Part shown: piece by piece, positions 7,951-16,164 of the stretch
Position numbering within the stretch: position 1 is the first letter of the stretch
Layout of the letters: every line of letters starts with the position of its first letter
Source of the DNA: Bradyrhizobium genosp. L
GTDB taxonomy: Bacteria; Pseudomonadota; Alphaproteobacteria; Rhizobiales; Xanthobacteraceae
NCBI RefSeq assembly: GCF_015624485.1
Contig: NZ_CP061378.1
Span: 5,642,001 to 5,706,000 of the forward strand
DNA length: 64,000 nt
Direction: 5' to 3'
Program-made: the position numbers and the translations under genes
Notes under the pieces: model-generated
The model's database searches: none
What the model was told of the DNA's origin: nothing
The model's input: only the letters and a program-made list of their open reading frames with translations

Positions 7951-8571
7951 TCAGGCAGCGTGCTTGACGTGCTTCTCGAGGCCCGGATCGATCAGCTCGC
8001 CCTTCATCAGGAACAGCGGCGCCTTGTGATAGAGCTTCAGGTCGTGGAAGGGATCGGTGATGATCTTGGTCATCCAGACCAGGCCGGTCTCGATGTCGCG
8101 GATGAAGAACAGGTGCACGGTGCGGAACAGCAAGCCTCCGACGCCGACCGCGAGCCAGATCTTGGCCACCTGCCGGGTGAAGTCGCCCATCGTGACCCAC
8201 GGCTTGAACAGGCCGAACAGGGTCGGATCGAAGTACAGCACCATCGGCGACAACGCCCAGATCGCCATCAGCACGACCTTGCGCTGAAGATTGTAGCCGA
8301 CCTTGATGTCTTCCTTGTGCTCGTGGGTCGCGTGGTTGACGTGGTCGTAGCCCTTCGGCTCGAAGAAGAAGTGACCGGCCTGGCGCGAGGTCATCGAGAC
8401 CAGCCAGCCGACCAGCGCCGACACCATCGGATCGAAGTACAGCATCACATAGGCGAATACGAAACTCAGGGCGCTGACGAAGTGCAGGCTCTGGTTGATC
8501 CGGCTGTGATGATAGTAGCGGTGGTCATCCCAGCGCTGGGTACGCAGCTCTTGCAGGAAATTCTTGATCAT
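7951..8571 (-). CDS. Polytopic membrane protein with His-rich motifs, Mpo1/DUF962-like
   Basis: A 206-residue protein; ATG at 8571 is chosen because GGGGGAA lies just upstream. It begins with a soluble stretch ending RYYHHSRINQSLHF, then has paired membrane segments (about residues 25-55), a GHFFFEPKGYDHVNHATHEH histidine cluster, another pair near 98-125 and more near 140-160. The YHHxxxNxxxH and GHFxFE pattern resembles Mpo1/DUF962 proteins, Fe-dependent dioxygenases acting on 2-hydroxy fatty acids. This match is by eye and tentative; a fatty-acid hydroxylase-like protein is the alternative. It sits downstream of a methyltransferase and a glycosyltransferase on the same strand. Confidence 0.6.
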   Translation of the reverse strand: MIKNFLQELRTQRWDDHRYYHHSRINQSLHFVSALSFVFAYVMLYFDPMVSALVGWLVSMTSRQAGHFFFEPKGYDHVNHATHEHKEDIKVGYNLQRKVVLMAIWALSPMVLYFDPTLFGLFKPWVTMGDFTRQVAKIWLAVGVGGLLFRTVHLFFIRDIETGLVWMTKIITDPFHDLKLYHKAPLFLMKGELIDPGLEKHVKHAA

Positions 8572-8806
8572 TGGTTCCCCCAACATCTTTCGGAACAGGG
8601 TTTACAGGGATTCGATGTAGCGCGTGTGACATCATCATAATGACATATAACGATGCGGAGCGACGCCTTGACGCAACCGGAGATCTCGCCCCATCCCCAA
8701 GAGAAGCCGCGAAACCGGGCTCGGGGTCGAGGATTGGCAGCCTGGCCGCCCGGTCTGAAGGGCGCTGTGCGCCACCTCACCCCGGCGGCCGGCTGCGGCG
8801 GCCTCC

Positions 8807-9496
8807 TCAGGCCGCCTTCGCCACGTCCACTTTGCGGAAACGCACCAGCGAGAAATGGCCGAGCGGCGGGATCAGGCGGCGCTCGGCGAGCTCCATGCCC
8901 TTCGTGCCGGCCAGCCATTTGGTGTAGCGCGACCAGGCAAATTCGGCAGTGCGGAAGCCGAGCGGACGCACCACCGGCTGCAGCGTCTGCTCGATGAAGC
9001 GGCGCACGCCGGCATCGGCGCTGACGCGGGTCAGGATGATCAGCTCGCCGCCGGGGCGCACCACGCGGGCGAACTCGTCCATCGCGGCTTCCGGGTTCGG
9101 CACGGCGGACAGCACGTATTGCGCCATCACCACGTCGAACGAATTGTCCGGGAATTCGAGCTTCTCGGCATCCATCACCGCGAGGCCTTCGACATTCTTC
9201 AGGCCCTGCTCGGTGACGCGCTTCTTGGCCTTCTCCAGCATCGCTTCCGAGATGTCGGTGCCGAAGATGCGGACGTTCTGGCCGTACAGCGGCAGCGAAA
9301 TGCCGGTGCCGACACCGACCTCGAGCACCCGGCCGCCGATCTTGTTGGTGGCCTGGATCGCGGCCTGCCGGCCCTTGCTGAACACGCCGCCGAACACGAG
9401 GTCGTAGATTGGCGCCCAGCGGTCGTAGGCCTGCTCGACCGTCTCGCGGTCGAAGTCCATGGAACGGTCGGCGCCCAGCTTGATGATGTCAGCCAT
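8807..9496 (-). CDS. SAM-dependent methyltransferase, PmtA (Rhodobacter-type)-like
   Basis: A 229-residue class I methyltransferase. After AYDRWAPIYDLVFGGVFSKGR come motif I VLEVGVGTGISLPLYG, the acidic post-I loop IFGTDISEAML, and PDNSFDVVMAQYVLSAVPNPE. The N-terminal RWAPIYDLVFG stretch is typical of Rhodobacter-type phosphatidylethanolamine N-methyltransferases and of the related UbiE group. Bradyrhizobia are known to carry several such Pmt paralogues. The nearby psd makes PE, the expected substrate. Which methylation step it performs cannot be read from sequence. It follows the glycosyltransferase by 36 bases, so the two are probably co-transcribed. Confidence 0.75.
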   Translation of the reverse strand: MADIIKLGADRSMDFDRETVEQAYDRWAPIYDLVFGGVFSKGRQAAIQATNKIGGRVLEVGVGTGISLPLYGQNVRIFGTDISEAMLEKAKKRVTEQGLKNVEGLAVMDAEKLEFPDNSFDVVMAQYVLSAVPNPEAAMDEFARVVRPGGELIILTRVSADAGVRRFIEQTLQPVVRPLGFRTAEFAWSRYTKWLAGTKGMELAERRLIPPLGHFSLVRFRKVDVAKAA

Positions 9497-9532
9497 AGAT
9501 CGTTTCTCGTCTGCTTTCGTTCGATTGAGATG

Positions 9533-10588
9533 TTAATTCGGAACCGCACTGCGGCCGGCGACGCGGCGGGCGGGCCGCGGCGCGCGGCTCGGCTGCAACG
9601 TGGCCAGATTGCCGATGAACTGACGCGCACTGTTTTCCCAGGAACGCTCCAACGCGAAATTGCGGCAGGTCTCGCGCGACATCGTCAGCGCGCGCAGGCA
9701 GGCCGCGCGCAAATCATTGTCGATGGCGCCGATCGGGTGATCCGCGATGACGTCCTTCGGCCCGGTGACCGGGAATGCGGCGACCGGCGTGCCGCAGGCC
9801 AGCGCCTCGAGCTGCACGACGCCGAAAGTGTCGGTCAGGCTCGGGAACACGAAGACGTCGGCAGCGGCGAGATGCGAGGTCAAATCCTGGCCCTTCTTCT
9901 CGCCAAGGAAAATCGCGTCCGTGTACTTCTGTTCCAGCGCCGCCTTCTGTGGACCGTCGCCGACCACGACCTTGGAACCGGGCAGATCGAGCGACAGGAA
10001 GGCGTCGAGGTTCTTCTCCACCGCGACCCGGCCCATGGTCATGAAGATCGGCCGCGGAAGATCGAGCACTGCCGGCTGGTCCGGATTGAACAGCTTGGTG
10101 TCGACGCCGCGGGTCCAGAAGCCGAGCCGGCGGAAGCCGCGCTCGGCGAGTTCGGTGCGAAGCGAGTCGGTCGCGACCATCGTCATCGACCCCGCGGCAT
10201 GGAAATGGCGCAGCACGGCGTAACCGACGCTGTCGGGAATCCCGGTCCGCACCGAGACATATTCCGGGAAGCGCGTGGTGTAGGAGGTCGTGAAGGCGAG
10301 CTTGTTGCGCTGGCAATAGGCCCGCGCCATCCAGCCGATCGGCCCTTCGGTCGCGATGTGGATCGCGTCTGGCGAGGCCTCCTCGATGCGGCGCGCGATC
10401 TCGCGGCGGTTCGGCAGCGCCATGCGCAGGCCCGGATAGGTCGGCACGCCGACCGAGCGAAACCCGTCGGGCGTCAGAAACGTTATCTCGGCGCCCAGCG
10501 TCTCGGCACTGCGCGCGAGCGAGGTCAGCGTCCGGACGACGCCGTTGACTTGCGGATGCCAAGCATCGGTCGCGACGAGGATGCGCAT
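9533..10588 (-). CDS. Glycosyltransferase family 4, probable glycolipid or mannosyl/glucuronosyl transferase
   Basis: A 351-residue GT-B glycosyltransferase. The N-terminus has the acceptor-side signature RILVATDAWHPQVNGVVRTL, the middle GRVAVEKNLDAFL and KVVVGDGPQ, and the C-terminal donor site SLTDTFGVVQLEALACGTPV. The usual E-x7-E pair appears as D253-x7-E261, so the first acidic residue is Asp. The N-terminal motif is shared with mannosyltransferases such as MgtA and with rhizobial diacylglycerol glycosyltransferases. Together with downstream Pmt- and Mpo1-like genes, glycolipid synthesis is a reasonable inference. It is transcribed away from the TAXI gene across a 135-base intergenic region that contains a TGACGTCA palindrome. 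Confidence 0.8.
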   Translation of the reverse strand: MRILVATDAWHPQVNGVVRTLTSLARSAETLGAEITFLTPDGFRSVGVPTYPGLRMALPNRREIARRIEEASPDAIHIATEGPIGWMARAYCQRNKLAFTTSYTTRFPEYVSVRTGIPDSVGYAVLRHFHAAGSMTMVATDSLRTELAERGFRRLGFWTRGVDTKLFNPDQPAVLDLPRPIFMTMGRVAVEKNLDAFLSLDLPGSKVVVGDGPQKAALEQKYTDAIFLGEKKGQDLTSHLAAADVFVFPSLTDTFGVVQLEALACGTPVAAFPVTGPKDVIADHPIGAIDNDLRAACLRALTMSRETCRNFALERSWENSARQFIGNLATLQPSRAPRPARRVAGRSAVPN

Positions 10589-10723
10589 TGCAGGAGATCC
10601 AAATCGTTAATTCTGATTCTGCTCGCACGACGTTCTGACATGGATGTTTCAAACGTATGACGTCATCGAAATGTTAGGTTGTTTTTCAGGGCAGACCTTC
10701 GCTTTTTCGGGTAACGTGACAGT

Positions 10724-12109
10724 ATGATGTCAGAGCAAGTGGAAAACTCCGGCGCGGTGCGCCGCAGACTGAGGCGGCGAAACTCGTCGCTGCTGATTCT
10801 CGCGGCCGGCCTGCTCATGTTCGGCATCGCCGCGGGCGTGCTGTACTATGCGCTGCGTCCGGTGACGCTGCAGATCGCGGTCGGACCGACCGGCAGCGAT
10901 GACGTCAAGCTGGTGCAGGCGTTCGCGCAGGCCTTTGCCCATGACGGCAGTTCGGTGCGGCTGAAGCCGGTCACCACGCAAGGCACCGCCGAAAGCATCG
11001 CGCTGTTCGCCGCCAACAAGGTCGACCTCGCGGTCGCGCGCGGCGATCTCAATCTGCCGACCAGTGCGGAGTCGGCGGCGATCCTGCGCAAGAATGTCGT
11101 CGTGCTGTGGGCGCCGTCGGGCGCGAAAGGCGCGCGGCGCTCCGCACCGAAGATCAAGAGCATCGACGATCTCGCGGGCCGCAAGGTCGGGGTGATCGGC
11201 CGCACCCAGGCCAACGTCACGCTGCTGCGCGTGATCCTGACCGAGTCCGGCGTCAATCCCGACAAGGTCGCAATCGCTCAATTCGCCGTCAACCAGATCG
11301 CCGATCTCGCGCGCGATCCGTCGCTCGACGCCTACATGGCCGTCGGCCCGCTCGACAGCAAGATAACGGTGGACGCAATCGCGGCGACCGCCGCGGCGCG
11401 CGGCGAGCCGCGCTTCCTGCCGATCGACGTATCGGAGGCGATCGCGCAGAAGCATCCGCTCTACGAGTCGGAGGAGATCGCCGGCAGCATCTTCTCCTCG
11501 TCGCCGGCACGGCCCGAGGACAAGGTGGAGACCGTCAGCGTCAACCATCTCCTGATCGCGCAGCACACGCTGGACGAGGCGACCGTCGGCGCGCTGGTGC
11601 GGCAATTGTTCACGCAGCGGCTCCAGGTCGCGCGCGATGCGCCGGCGGCCGCCAAGATCGAGAAGCCCGACACCGACAAGGACGCCGCGTTGCCGGCGCA
11701 TCAGGGCGCGGCCGCCTATATCGACGGCACCGAGCGCACCTTCCTGGAGAAATATTCCGACTACATCTGGGCCAGCATCCTGCTGCTCTCCGGCCTCGGC
11801 TCGGCCGGCGCCTGGCTGCGCCACTACTTCAAGCGCGACGAGCGCGAGCGCTACATCACCCATCGCGACAATCTGCTCACGCTGATCTCGCGGGTGCGTG
11901 GCGCCGAGACGCCGGACGAGTTGGCAAAGATGATGAGCGACGCCGACGATCTGTTGCGCGAGGCGCTCGATTGCTACGACGACGGCGCGATCGAGGAAGG
12001 CGACCTTGCGGTGATCGGACTGACGCTCGAGCAATTCCACCACGCCGTCGCCGATCGCCGCACCGTGATCTCAGGCGACAGGCCGGGTCTGCCGCGGATG
12101 CGGGCGTAA
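10724..12109 (+). CDS. Membrane-anchored TAXI-family solute-binding protein
   Basis: A 461-residue protein. A membrane helix lies at about residues 23-46 (LLILAAGLLMFGIAAGVLYY), followed by a TAXI-type binding domain (LQIAVGPTGSDDVKLVQAF, TQGTAESIALFAANKVDLAVARGD, KVGVIGRTQANVTLL). A second helix lies at about 345-365, then a ~95-residue charged cytoplasmic tail with helical character. TAXI proteins normally deliver substrate to TRAP permeases, but no TRAP subunit is adjacent. The two-helix topology suggests a sensor or an attached receptor rather than a free binding protein; this is inference. It ends 16 bases before the convergent acyltransferase. Confidence 0.8.
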   Translation: MMSEQVENSGAVRRRLRRRNSSLLILAAGLLMFGIAAGVLYYALRPVTLQIAVGPTGSDDVKLVQAFAQAFAHDGSSVRLKPVTTQGTAESIALFAANKVDLAVARGDLNLPTSAESAAILRKNVVVLWAPSGAKGARRSAPKIKSIDDLAGRKVGVIGRTQANVTLLRVILTESGVNPDKVAIAQFAVNQIADLARDPSLDAYMAVGPLDSKITVDAIAATAAARGEPRFLPIDVSEAIAQKHPLYESEEIAGSIFSSSPARPEDKVETVSVNHLLIAQHTLDEATVGALVRQLFTQRLQVARDAPAAAKIEKPDTDKDAALPAHQGAAAYIDGTERTFLEKYSDYIWASILLLSGLGSAGAWLRHYFKRDERERYITHRDNLLTLISRVRGAETPDELAKMMSDADDLLREALDCYDDGAIEEGDLAVIGLTLEQFHHAVADRRTVISGDRPGLPRMRA

Positions 12110-12125
12110 GCTCGCGGGCGCGACA

Positions 12126-13376
12126 TCAGGAAGCCGCCGGCTGTTCGGCCGCGACGCCGTTGGCCGCAGCAGCAAGTGGCGCGATGCTTTGCGGGCTCGT
12201 GGCCGCGTCAGCTTCCGCAAGCCGCCGCGGCGCCACGAACGAGAAGCCGCTGCGCAGCTTCATCACCGGCTTCTCGATCCAGTGCCAGGAGAATGCCGCG
12301 AACATCGTCACCATGACGAAGGAGATGCTGAACTGCACGATCATCGAGCCGTGCGGCAGCAACACCTTCACCACCTGCTGCAACGGAAACCCGTACAGAT
12401 AGATCCCGTAGGAATAGTCGCCGCGCGAGAAGATCGGCAGCTTGGGCACCTTCGACACGCCGATGTAGGCGGTGATGTAGACCAGCGCCGGACAAATGGT
12501 CGCGTTGAGCAGCGGTTGGGTCATCCAGTCGACCGGCCCGATGAAGGCGACGGCGAGGCAGAGCGCACAACAGGCGGCGAGGATCCGTCCGTCATAGGGG
12601 ATGCGATAGCGGTAAAGGTAGATCGCCATGCCGAGGATGAAGGCGACCAGCAATTTCGAGCCGCGCCCCAGGAAGATCCCCGCGCCGAAGATCTTGTCGT
12701 GCAGCGTGGCGGTGACGCCGGGCGGAAGCTGCGGCGGCATTGCGCCGTGGCCGGTGAGGTCGAGCGCAAGACCGATGCCCACAAGCAAGACGGCGCCGAG
12801 CAGGATCAGCACCGGCCTGCGCAACAGCCCGCAGGAGATCACCACCATCATCATCACGTAGCAGATATATTCGAACGGGATGGTCCAGAGCGAAGAGTTG
12901 ACCTCCGGCGCGGGATTGCCGGTGAACACACCGGGCAGCAGATAGGTCACCAGGCCGGCGATGTTGCCGAAGTAGCGGTAGGTCGCGAAGCTGGTGAAAT
13001 AGTCCGACAGCGGCAGGGTCGTGAAAATCGGCCCGAGGATCAGCGCCGAAAGCACGATCTCGACCGCGAGCGCGGGAACGATCCGCAGGCCGCGGTTGAT
13101 GAGAAACTCCTTCAGGCTCAGCCGCAGCCCGCTGGCCGCGACCAGGAAGCCGCCGAGCGCAAAGAAGATCACGAGCGCCGCATAGTGCGGAAGAAAGACG
13201 TACCACGGCTCCGGACCGTTGATGCGTCCCATCGCGATATACGGCGTATGGGCTGCGACGACGGAGACCGCGAGCGCAATGCGGAGAAAGTCGAAGCCCG
13301 GACCGAAACCTTTTTGTCGATCCAGCAGATTGCCGATCGATTGCCCCTGCACCATTTCTTCACCATTCAGAAACAA
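12126..13376 (-). CDS. Acyltransferase 3 (OafA/YrhL-like) membrane protein
   Basis: A 416-residue protein with about ten hydrophobic segments. The family pattern is present: GFDFLRIALAVSVVAAHTP near residue 30, with the conserved histidine, then FFALGGFLVAASGLRL, an RGLRIVPALAVE segment, and SLWTIPFEYICY. Family members transfer acetyl or other acyl groups to extracellular polysaccharide, peptidoglycan or lipids from the inner membrane. The C-terminal ~40 residues are soluble and Ala-rich. The L,D-transpeptidase gene is divergent, about 215 bases away; an envelope role fits but the substrate is unknown. Confidence 0.85.
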   Translation of the reverse strand: MFLNGEEMVQGQSIGNLLDRQKGFGPGFDFLRIALAVSVVAAHTPYIAMGRINGPEPWYVFLPHYAALVIFFALGGFLVAASGLRLSLKEFLINRGLRIVPALAVEIVLSALILGPIFTTLPLSDYFTSFATYRYFGNIAGLVTYLLPGVFTGNPAPEVNSSLWTIPFEYICYVMMMVVISCGLLRRPVLILLGAVLLVGIGLALDLTGHGAMPPQLPPGVTATLHDKIFGAGIFLGRGSKLLVAFILGMAIYLYRYRIPYDGRILAACCALCLAVAFIGPVDWMTQPLLNATICPALVYITAYIGVSKVPKLPIFSRGDYSYGIYLYGFPLQQVVKVLLPHGSMIVQFSISFVMVTMFAAFSWHWIEKPVMKLRSGFSFVAPRRLAEADAATSPQSIAPLAAAANGVAAEQPAAS

Positions 13377-13592
13377 TGCCTTGGGTCAGCAAGGGGCGTG
13401 CCAGGGAATTCTGTCCCGAGCTGGGACAATTGAGGGTTAACTGTCCCACGAAACACGCACGAAACAATTCCCTAACGCCACGAAACCATTTTGGCGATTT
13501 CGTGCAAACGTCCTGAAACGCCTCGCCTGTACTGCTTTGCCTCAACGACGCGCCGAAATGAGCGCGCAAGGCGCAAACAACAGGGGTCGACA

Positions 13593-14279
13593 ATGTTCAA
13601 ATCCATCAAGCTGAACTCGCGTTTCGTCGCCGCCGCCTTCGGTGCGCTGGCGATCGGGACCGCCGCTTTCTCCACATCCGTTTCGGCCGCTCCGCTGCCG
13701 CTGTTCCCGTTCCTGCTGCCGCCGCAGACCGAAGCGGCCCCGCCGGTGCAGTCGATGCCGCAGGTCGAGGAAGAGGACCGCTCCGCCGGGCTCCCGGCCC
13801 GCCTGCGCCGCCAGGTCGTCGCCTATCAGAGCCGCGAAGCCCCCGGCACCATCATCATCGATACCCCGCACACCTACCTCTATTATGTTCTCGGCAACGG
13901 CCAGGCGATCCGCTACGGCATCGGCGTCGGCCGCGAGGGTTTCACCTGGTCGGGTACCCAGACCATCACGAAGAAGGCGGAGTGGCCGGATTGGACCCCG
14001 CCCGCGGAGATGATCGCTCGCCAGCCCAATTTGCCGCGCCATATGACCGGCGGCCCCGGCAATCCGCTCGGCGCCCGCGCCATGTATCTCGGCGGCACCG
14101 TTTACCGTATCCACGGCACCAACGCGCCGGAGACCATCGGCACCCACGTCTCCTCCGGCTGCCTCCGCCTCACCAATGAAGACGTCTCGGACCTCTATTC
14201 GCGGGTCAGCGTCGGCACCAAGGTGATCGTGCTGCCGATGAGCGACCGCCGCGCCGATCTCGGCACGACGATCCGCTAA
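13593..14279 (+). CDS. L,D-transpeptidase (YkuD/ErfK family)
   Basis: A 228-residue protein with an N-terminal signal segment (SRFVAAAFGALAIGTAAFSTSVSA) and ATG at 13593. The YkuD domain covers about residues 88-220. It has the catalytic pattern with IHGTNAPETIG (H174) and SSGCLRLTNED (C190). The enzyme forms 3-3 peptidoglycan cross-links or attaches proteins to peptidoglycan in the periplasm. Alphaproteobacteria often encode many paralogues. A strong hairpin follows the stop codon, so the gene is probably a single transcription unit. Confidence 0.9.
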   Translation: MFKSIKLNSRFVAAAFGALAIGTAAFSTSVSAAPLPLFPFLLPPQTEAAPPVQSMPQVEEEDRSAGLPARLRRQVVAYQSREAPGTIIIDTPHTYLYYVLGNGQAIRYGIGVGREGFTWSGTQTITKKAEWPDWTPPAEMIARQPNLPRHMTGGPGNPLGARAMYLGGTVYRIHGTNAPETIGTHVSSGCLRLTNEDVSDLYSRVSVGTKVIVLPMSDRRADLGTTIR

Positions 14280-14298
14280 CCGGCCACATCAGGACATC

Positions 14299-14333
14299 GA
14301 CAACGGCTCCGGCACCCAGCCGGGGCCGTTGTC
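14299..14333 (+). terminator. Hairpin terminator after the L,D-transpeptidase
   Basis: Arms GACAACGGCTCCGGC and GCCGGGGCCGTTGTC pair at 14 of 15 positions, with a G-T wobble at the other, around a five-base loop starting 20 bases after the stop. The trailing GCGTTTA is only weakly T-rich. Confidence 0.7.
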
Positions 14334-14472
14334 GCGTTTACGATCGTTAACCTGTTCGCCACCATCGCGGCCGCGCGCCTAGTTCCGCCCGTAAACCAGC
14401 TTGATCCGGCCACACTGGCGCCCTCCTCGGCGGGCCTGTACAAGTTGTGTCAAGTTCATTTCATCCGGGAAA

Positions 14473-16044
14473 ATGATGCAATTGCCGACGCGCCCGAGGA
14501 CGATCGTGCTCGCCATCGCGGTGGTGGCGATCTCGTTCCTCGTCAGTCTGAAGGCCATGGACTGGCTTGCGCCGCGCGCCGCAGTACAGGCGCCCAAGCT
14601 TGCCGATTTGCCGCCGCTGCCGCCGGCGCCGCGCTCTTCGACCATCGTGGCGCAGGTCTCGGTCGCGCTGTCGGCGATCCGCGACGCCGCCGAGCGCGGC
14701 GCGCCGAAGACCTTTGCCGGCAAGGCCGACAATCCGGCGCAGCAGATCCTGCAGAATGCCGATATCGGCTGGACCGCCTCGCGCGGACCGATCGCGCTCG
14801 CCGGCGCGCAGGACGTGATGACGCTGACGACCCCGATCAACGGAACGCTGAAAGTCACCGGCGCGCTGTCGGCGAAAGCGACCGGCGCGGTTACCGATGC
14901 GCTCGGCAGCCTGCTCGGCGGCAATGTCGCCAAGCAGATCGGCGCGGTGAACATCAAGAACGTCAACGTCAATGGTGAGATCAAGGGCAACGTCACCCTG
15001 ACCTCGCGGCCGAAGCTCGGCGCCTCCTGGCGGATCGAGCCGAACCTGCAGGCCCAGGTCAATCTGAACGACTCCAGCCTGTCGGCCGCCGGCGTCAAGC
15101 TCAGCGTACCGGCCCAGGTCAAGCCGGTGATCGACAAGACCGTCGCCGATCAGATCGCCGCGGTGGAGACCAAGCTGCGCAACGATCCGTCGTTCCAGAA
15201 CAACATGCGCGCGCAATGGACCAAGGCCTGCCGCTCGATGCCGCTGCAGGGCACCGGTGGCACCTCGACGATGCCGCCGATGTGGCTCGAGCTGCGGCCG
15301 ATCCGCGCCATCGCGGCGCAGCCGAAGGTCGATGCGTCTTCGCTGATCCTCAACATCGGGGTCGAGGCCGAGACCAGGATCACCGAGACCCAGACCACCC
15401 CGAATTGTCCGTTCCCGGACAAGCTCTCGATCGTGCCGCCGATGCCGGGCGGGCTCTCGATCGGAATGCCGGTCGACATGTCCTTCACGACGCTGACCCA
15501 GTTGATCGAGGCCCAGCTCAAGGGCAAGACCTTTCCCGAGGACGGCTCGGGCTCGGTCGACGTGACCGTCAAGCAGGCAAGCGTCGCGGCCTCCGGCGAT
15601 CGGCTGCTGATCTCGCTGCTGGTGCGCGCCAAGGAGAAGACCAGCTGGTTCGGCCTCGGCGCCGAGGCGACCGTGCACATCTGGGGGCGTCCGCGGCTCG
15701 ACCAGGAGGCGCAGACCCTGCGGCTGACCGACGTCGAGCTGGCGGTGGAATCCGAGGCCGCGTTCGGCCTGCTCGGCGCCGCGGCGCGCGCCGCGATCCC
15801 GCATGTGCAGCAGGCGCTCGCCGACCGCATGATCGTCGACCTGAAGCCGTTCGCCAACAATGCGCAGCGCAAGATCGCCGCCGCCTTCGCCGACCTGCAG
15901 AAGAACGAGGAAGGCTTGCGCATCGACGCCGACATCAACAGCATCCGGCTCGCCGGCATCGACTTCGATTCGAAGACCTTGCGCGTGATCGTCGAAACCG
16001 ACGGAACCATCAAAGCGGCCGTGACCGCGCTGCCGGCGCTCTAA
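14473..16044 (+). CDS. DUF4403 family protein, membrane-anchored
   Basis: A 523-residue protein starting MMQLPTRPRT. One membrane helix at about residues 12-30 (IVLAIAVVAISFLVSL) is followed by a large periplasmic part. The stretches TASRGPIALAGAQDVMTLTTPINGTLKVTGAL, WTKACRSMPL and PPMWLELRPIRAIAAQPKVD fit DUF4403, a bacterial family with repeated beta-rich lipid-binding-like folds. No catalytic motif is visible. The neighbouring L,D-transpeptidase is on the same strand but separated by a terminator. Function is unknown, though the anchored beta-rich form suggests an envelope role. Confidence 0.75.
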   Translation: MMQLPTRPRTIVLAIAVVAISFLVSLKAMDWLAPRAAVQAPKLADLPPLPPAPRSSTIVAQVSVALSAIRDAAERGAPKTFAGKADNPAQQILQNADIGWTASRGPIALAGAQDVMTLTTPINGTLKVTGALSAKATGAVTDALGSLLGGNVAKQIGAVNIKNVNVNGEIKGNVTLTSRPKLGASWRIEPNLQAQVNLNDSSLSAAGVKLSVPAQVKPVIDKTVADQIAAVETKLRNDPSFQNNMRAQWTKACRSMPLQGTGGTSTMPPMWLELRPIRAIAAQPKVDASSLILNIGVEAETRITETQTTPNCPFPDKLSIVPPMPGGLSIGMPVDMSFTTLTQLIEAQLKGKTFPEDGSGSVDVTVKQASVAASGDRLLISLLVRAKEKTSWFGLGAEATVHIWGRPRLDQEAQTLRLTDVELAVESEAAFGLLGAAARAAIPHVQQALADRMIVDLKPFANNAQRKIAAAFADLQKNEEGLRIDADINSIRLAGIDFDSKTLRVIVETDGTIKAAVTALPAL

Positions 16045-16164
16045 CCACGGACCCGTTCCACAACCGGCATGCTCAAAAAGTCGCCTTTGCGGCGGCTTGC
16101 CGCACCGGATAGAAGAAGCCCGTGGAAGACCCCTTCAGGGAAAAATTTCAGGGAGTGAAATAAG

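Noticed and set aside
8855..10660. A 601-codon plus-strand open frame over the methyltransferase and glycosyltransferase
   Set aside because: It covers both real minus-strand genes and has Arg/Ala/His-rich content without a domain.
14461..15804. A 447-codon minus-strand frame inside the DUF4403 gene
   Set aside because: The plus strand has a signal anchor and family blocks; the reverse frame is a low-information shadow.
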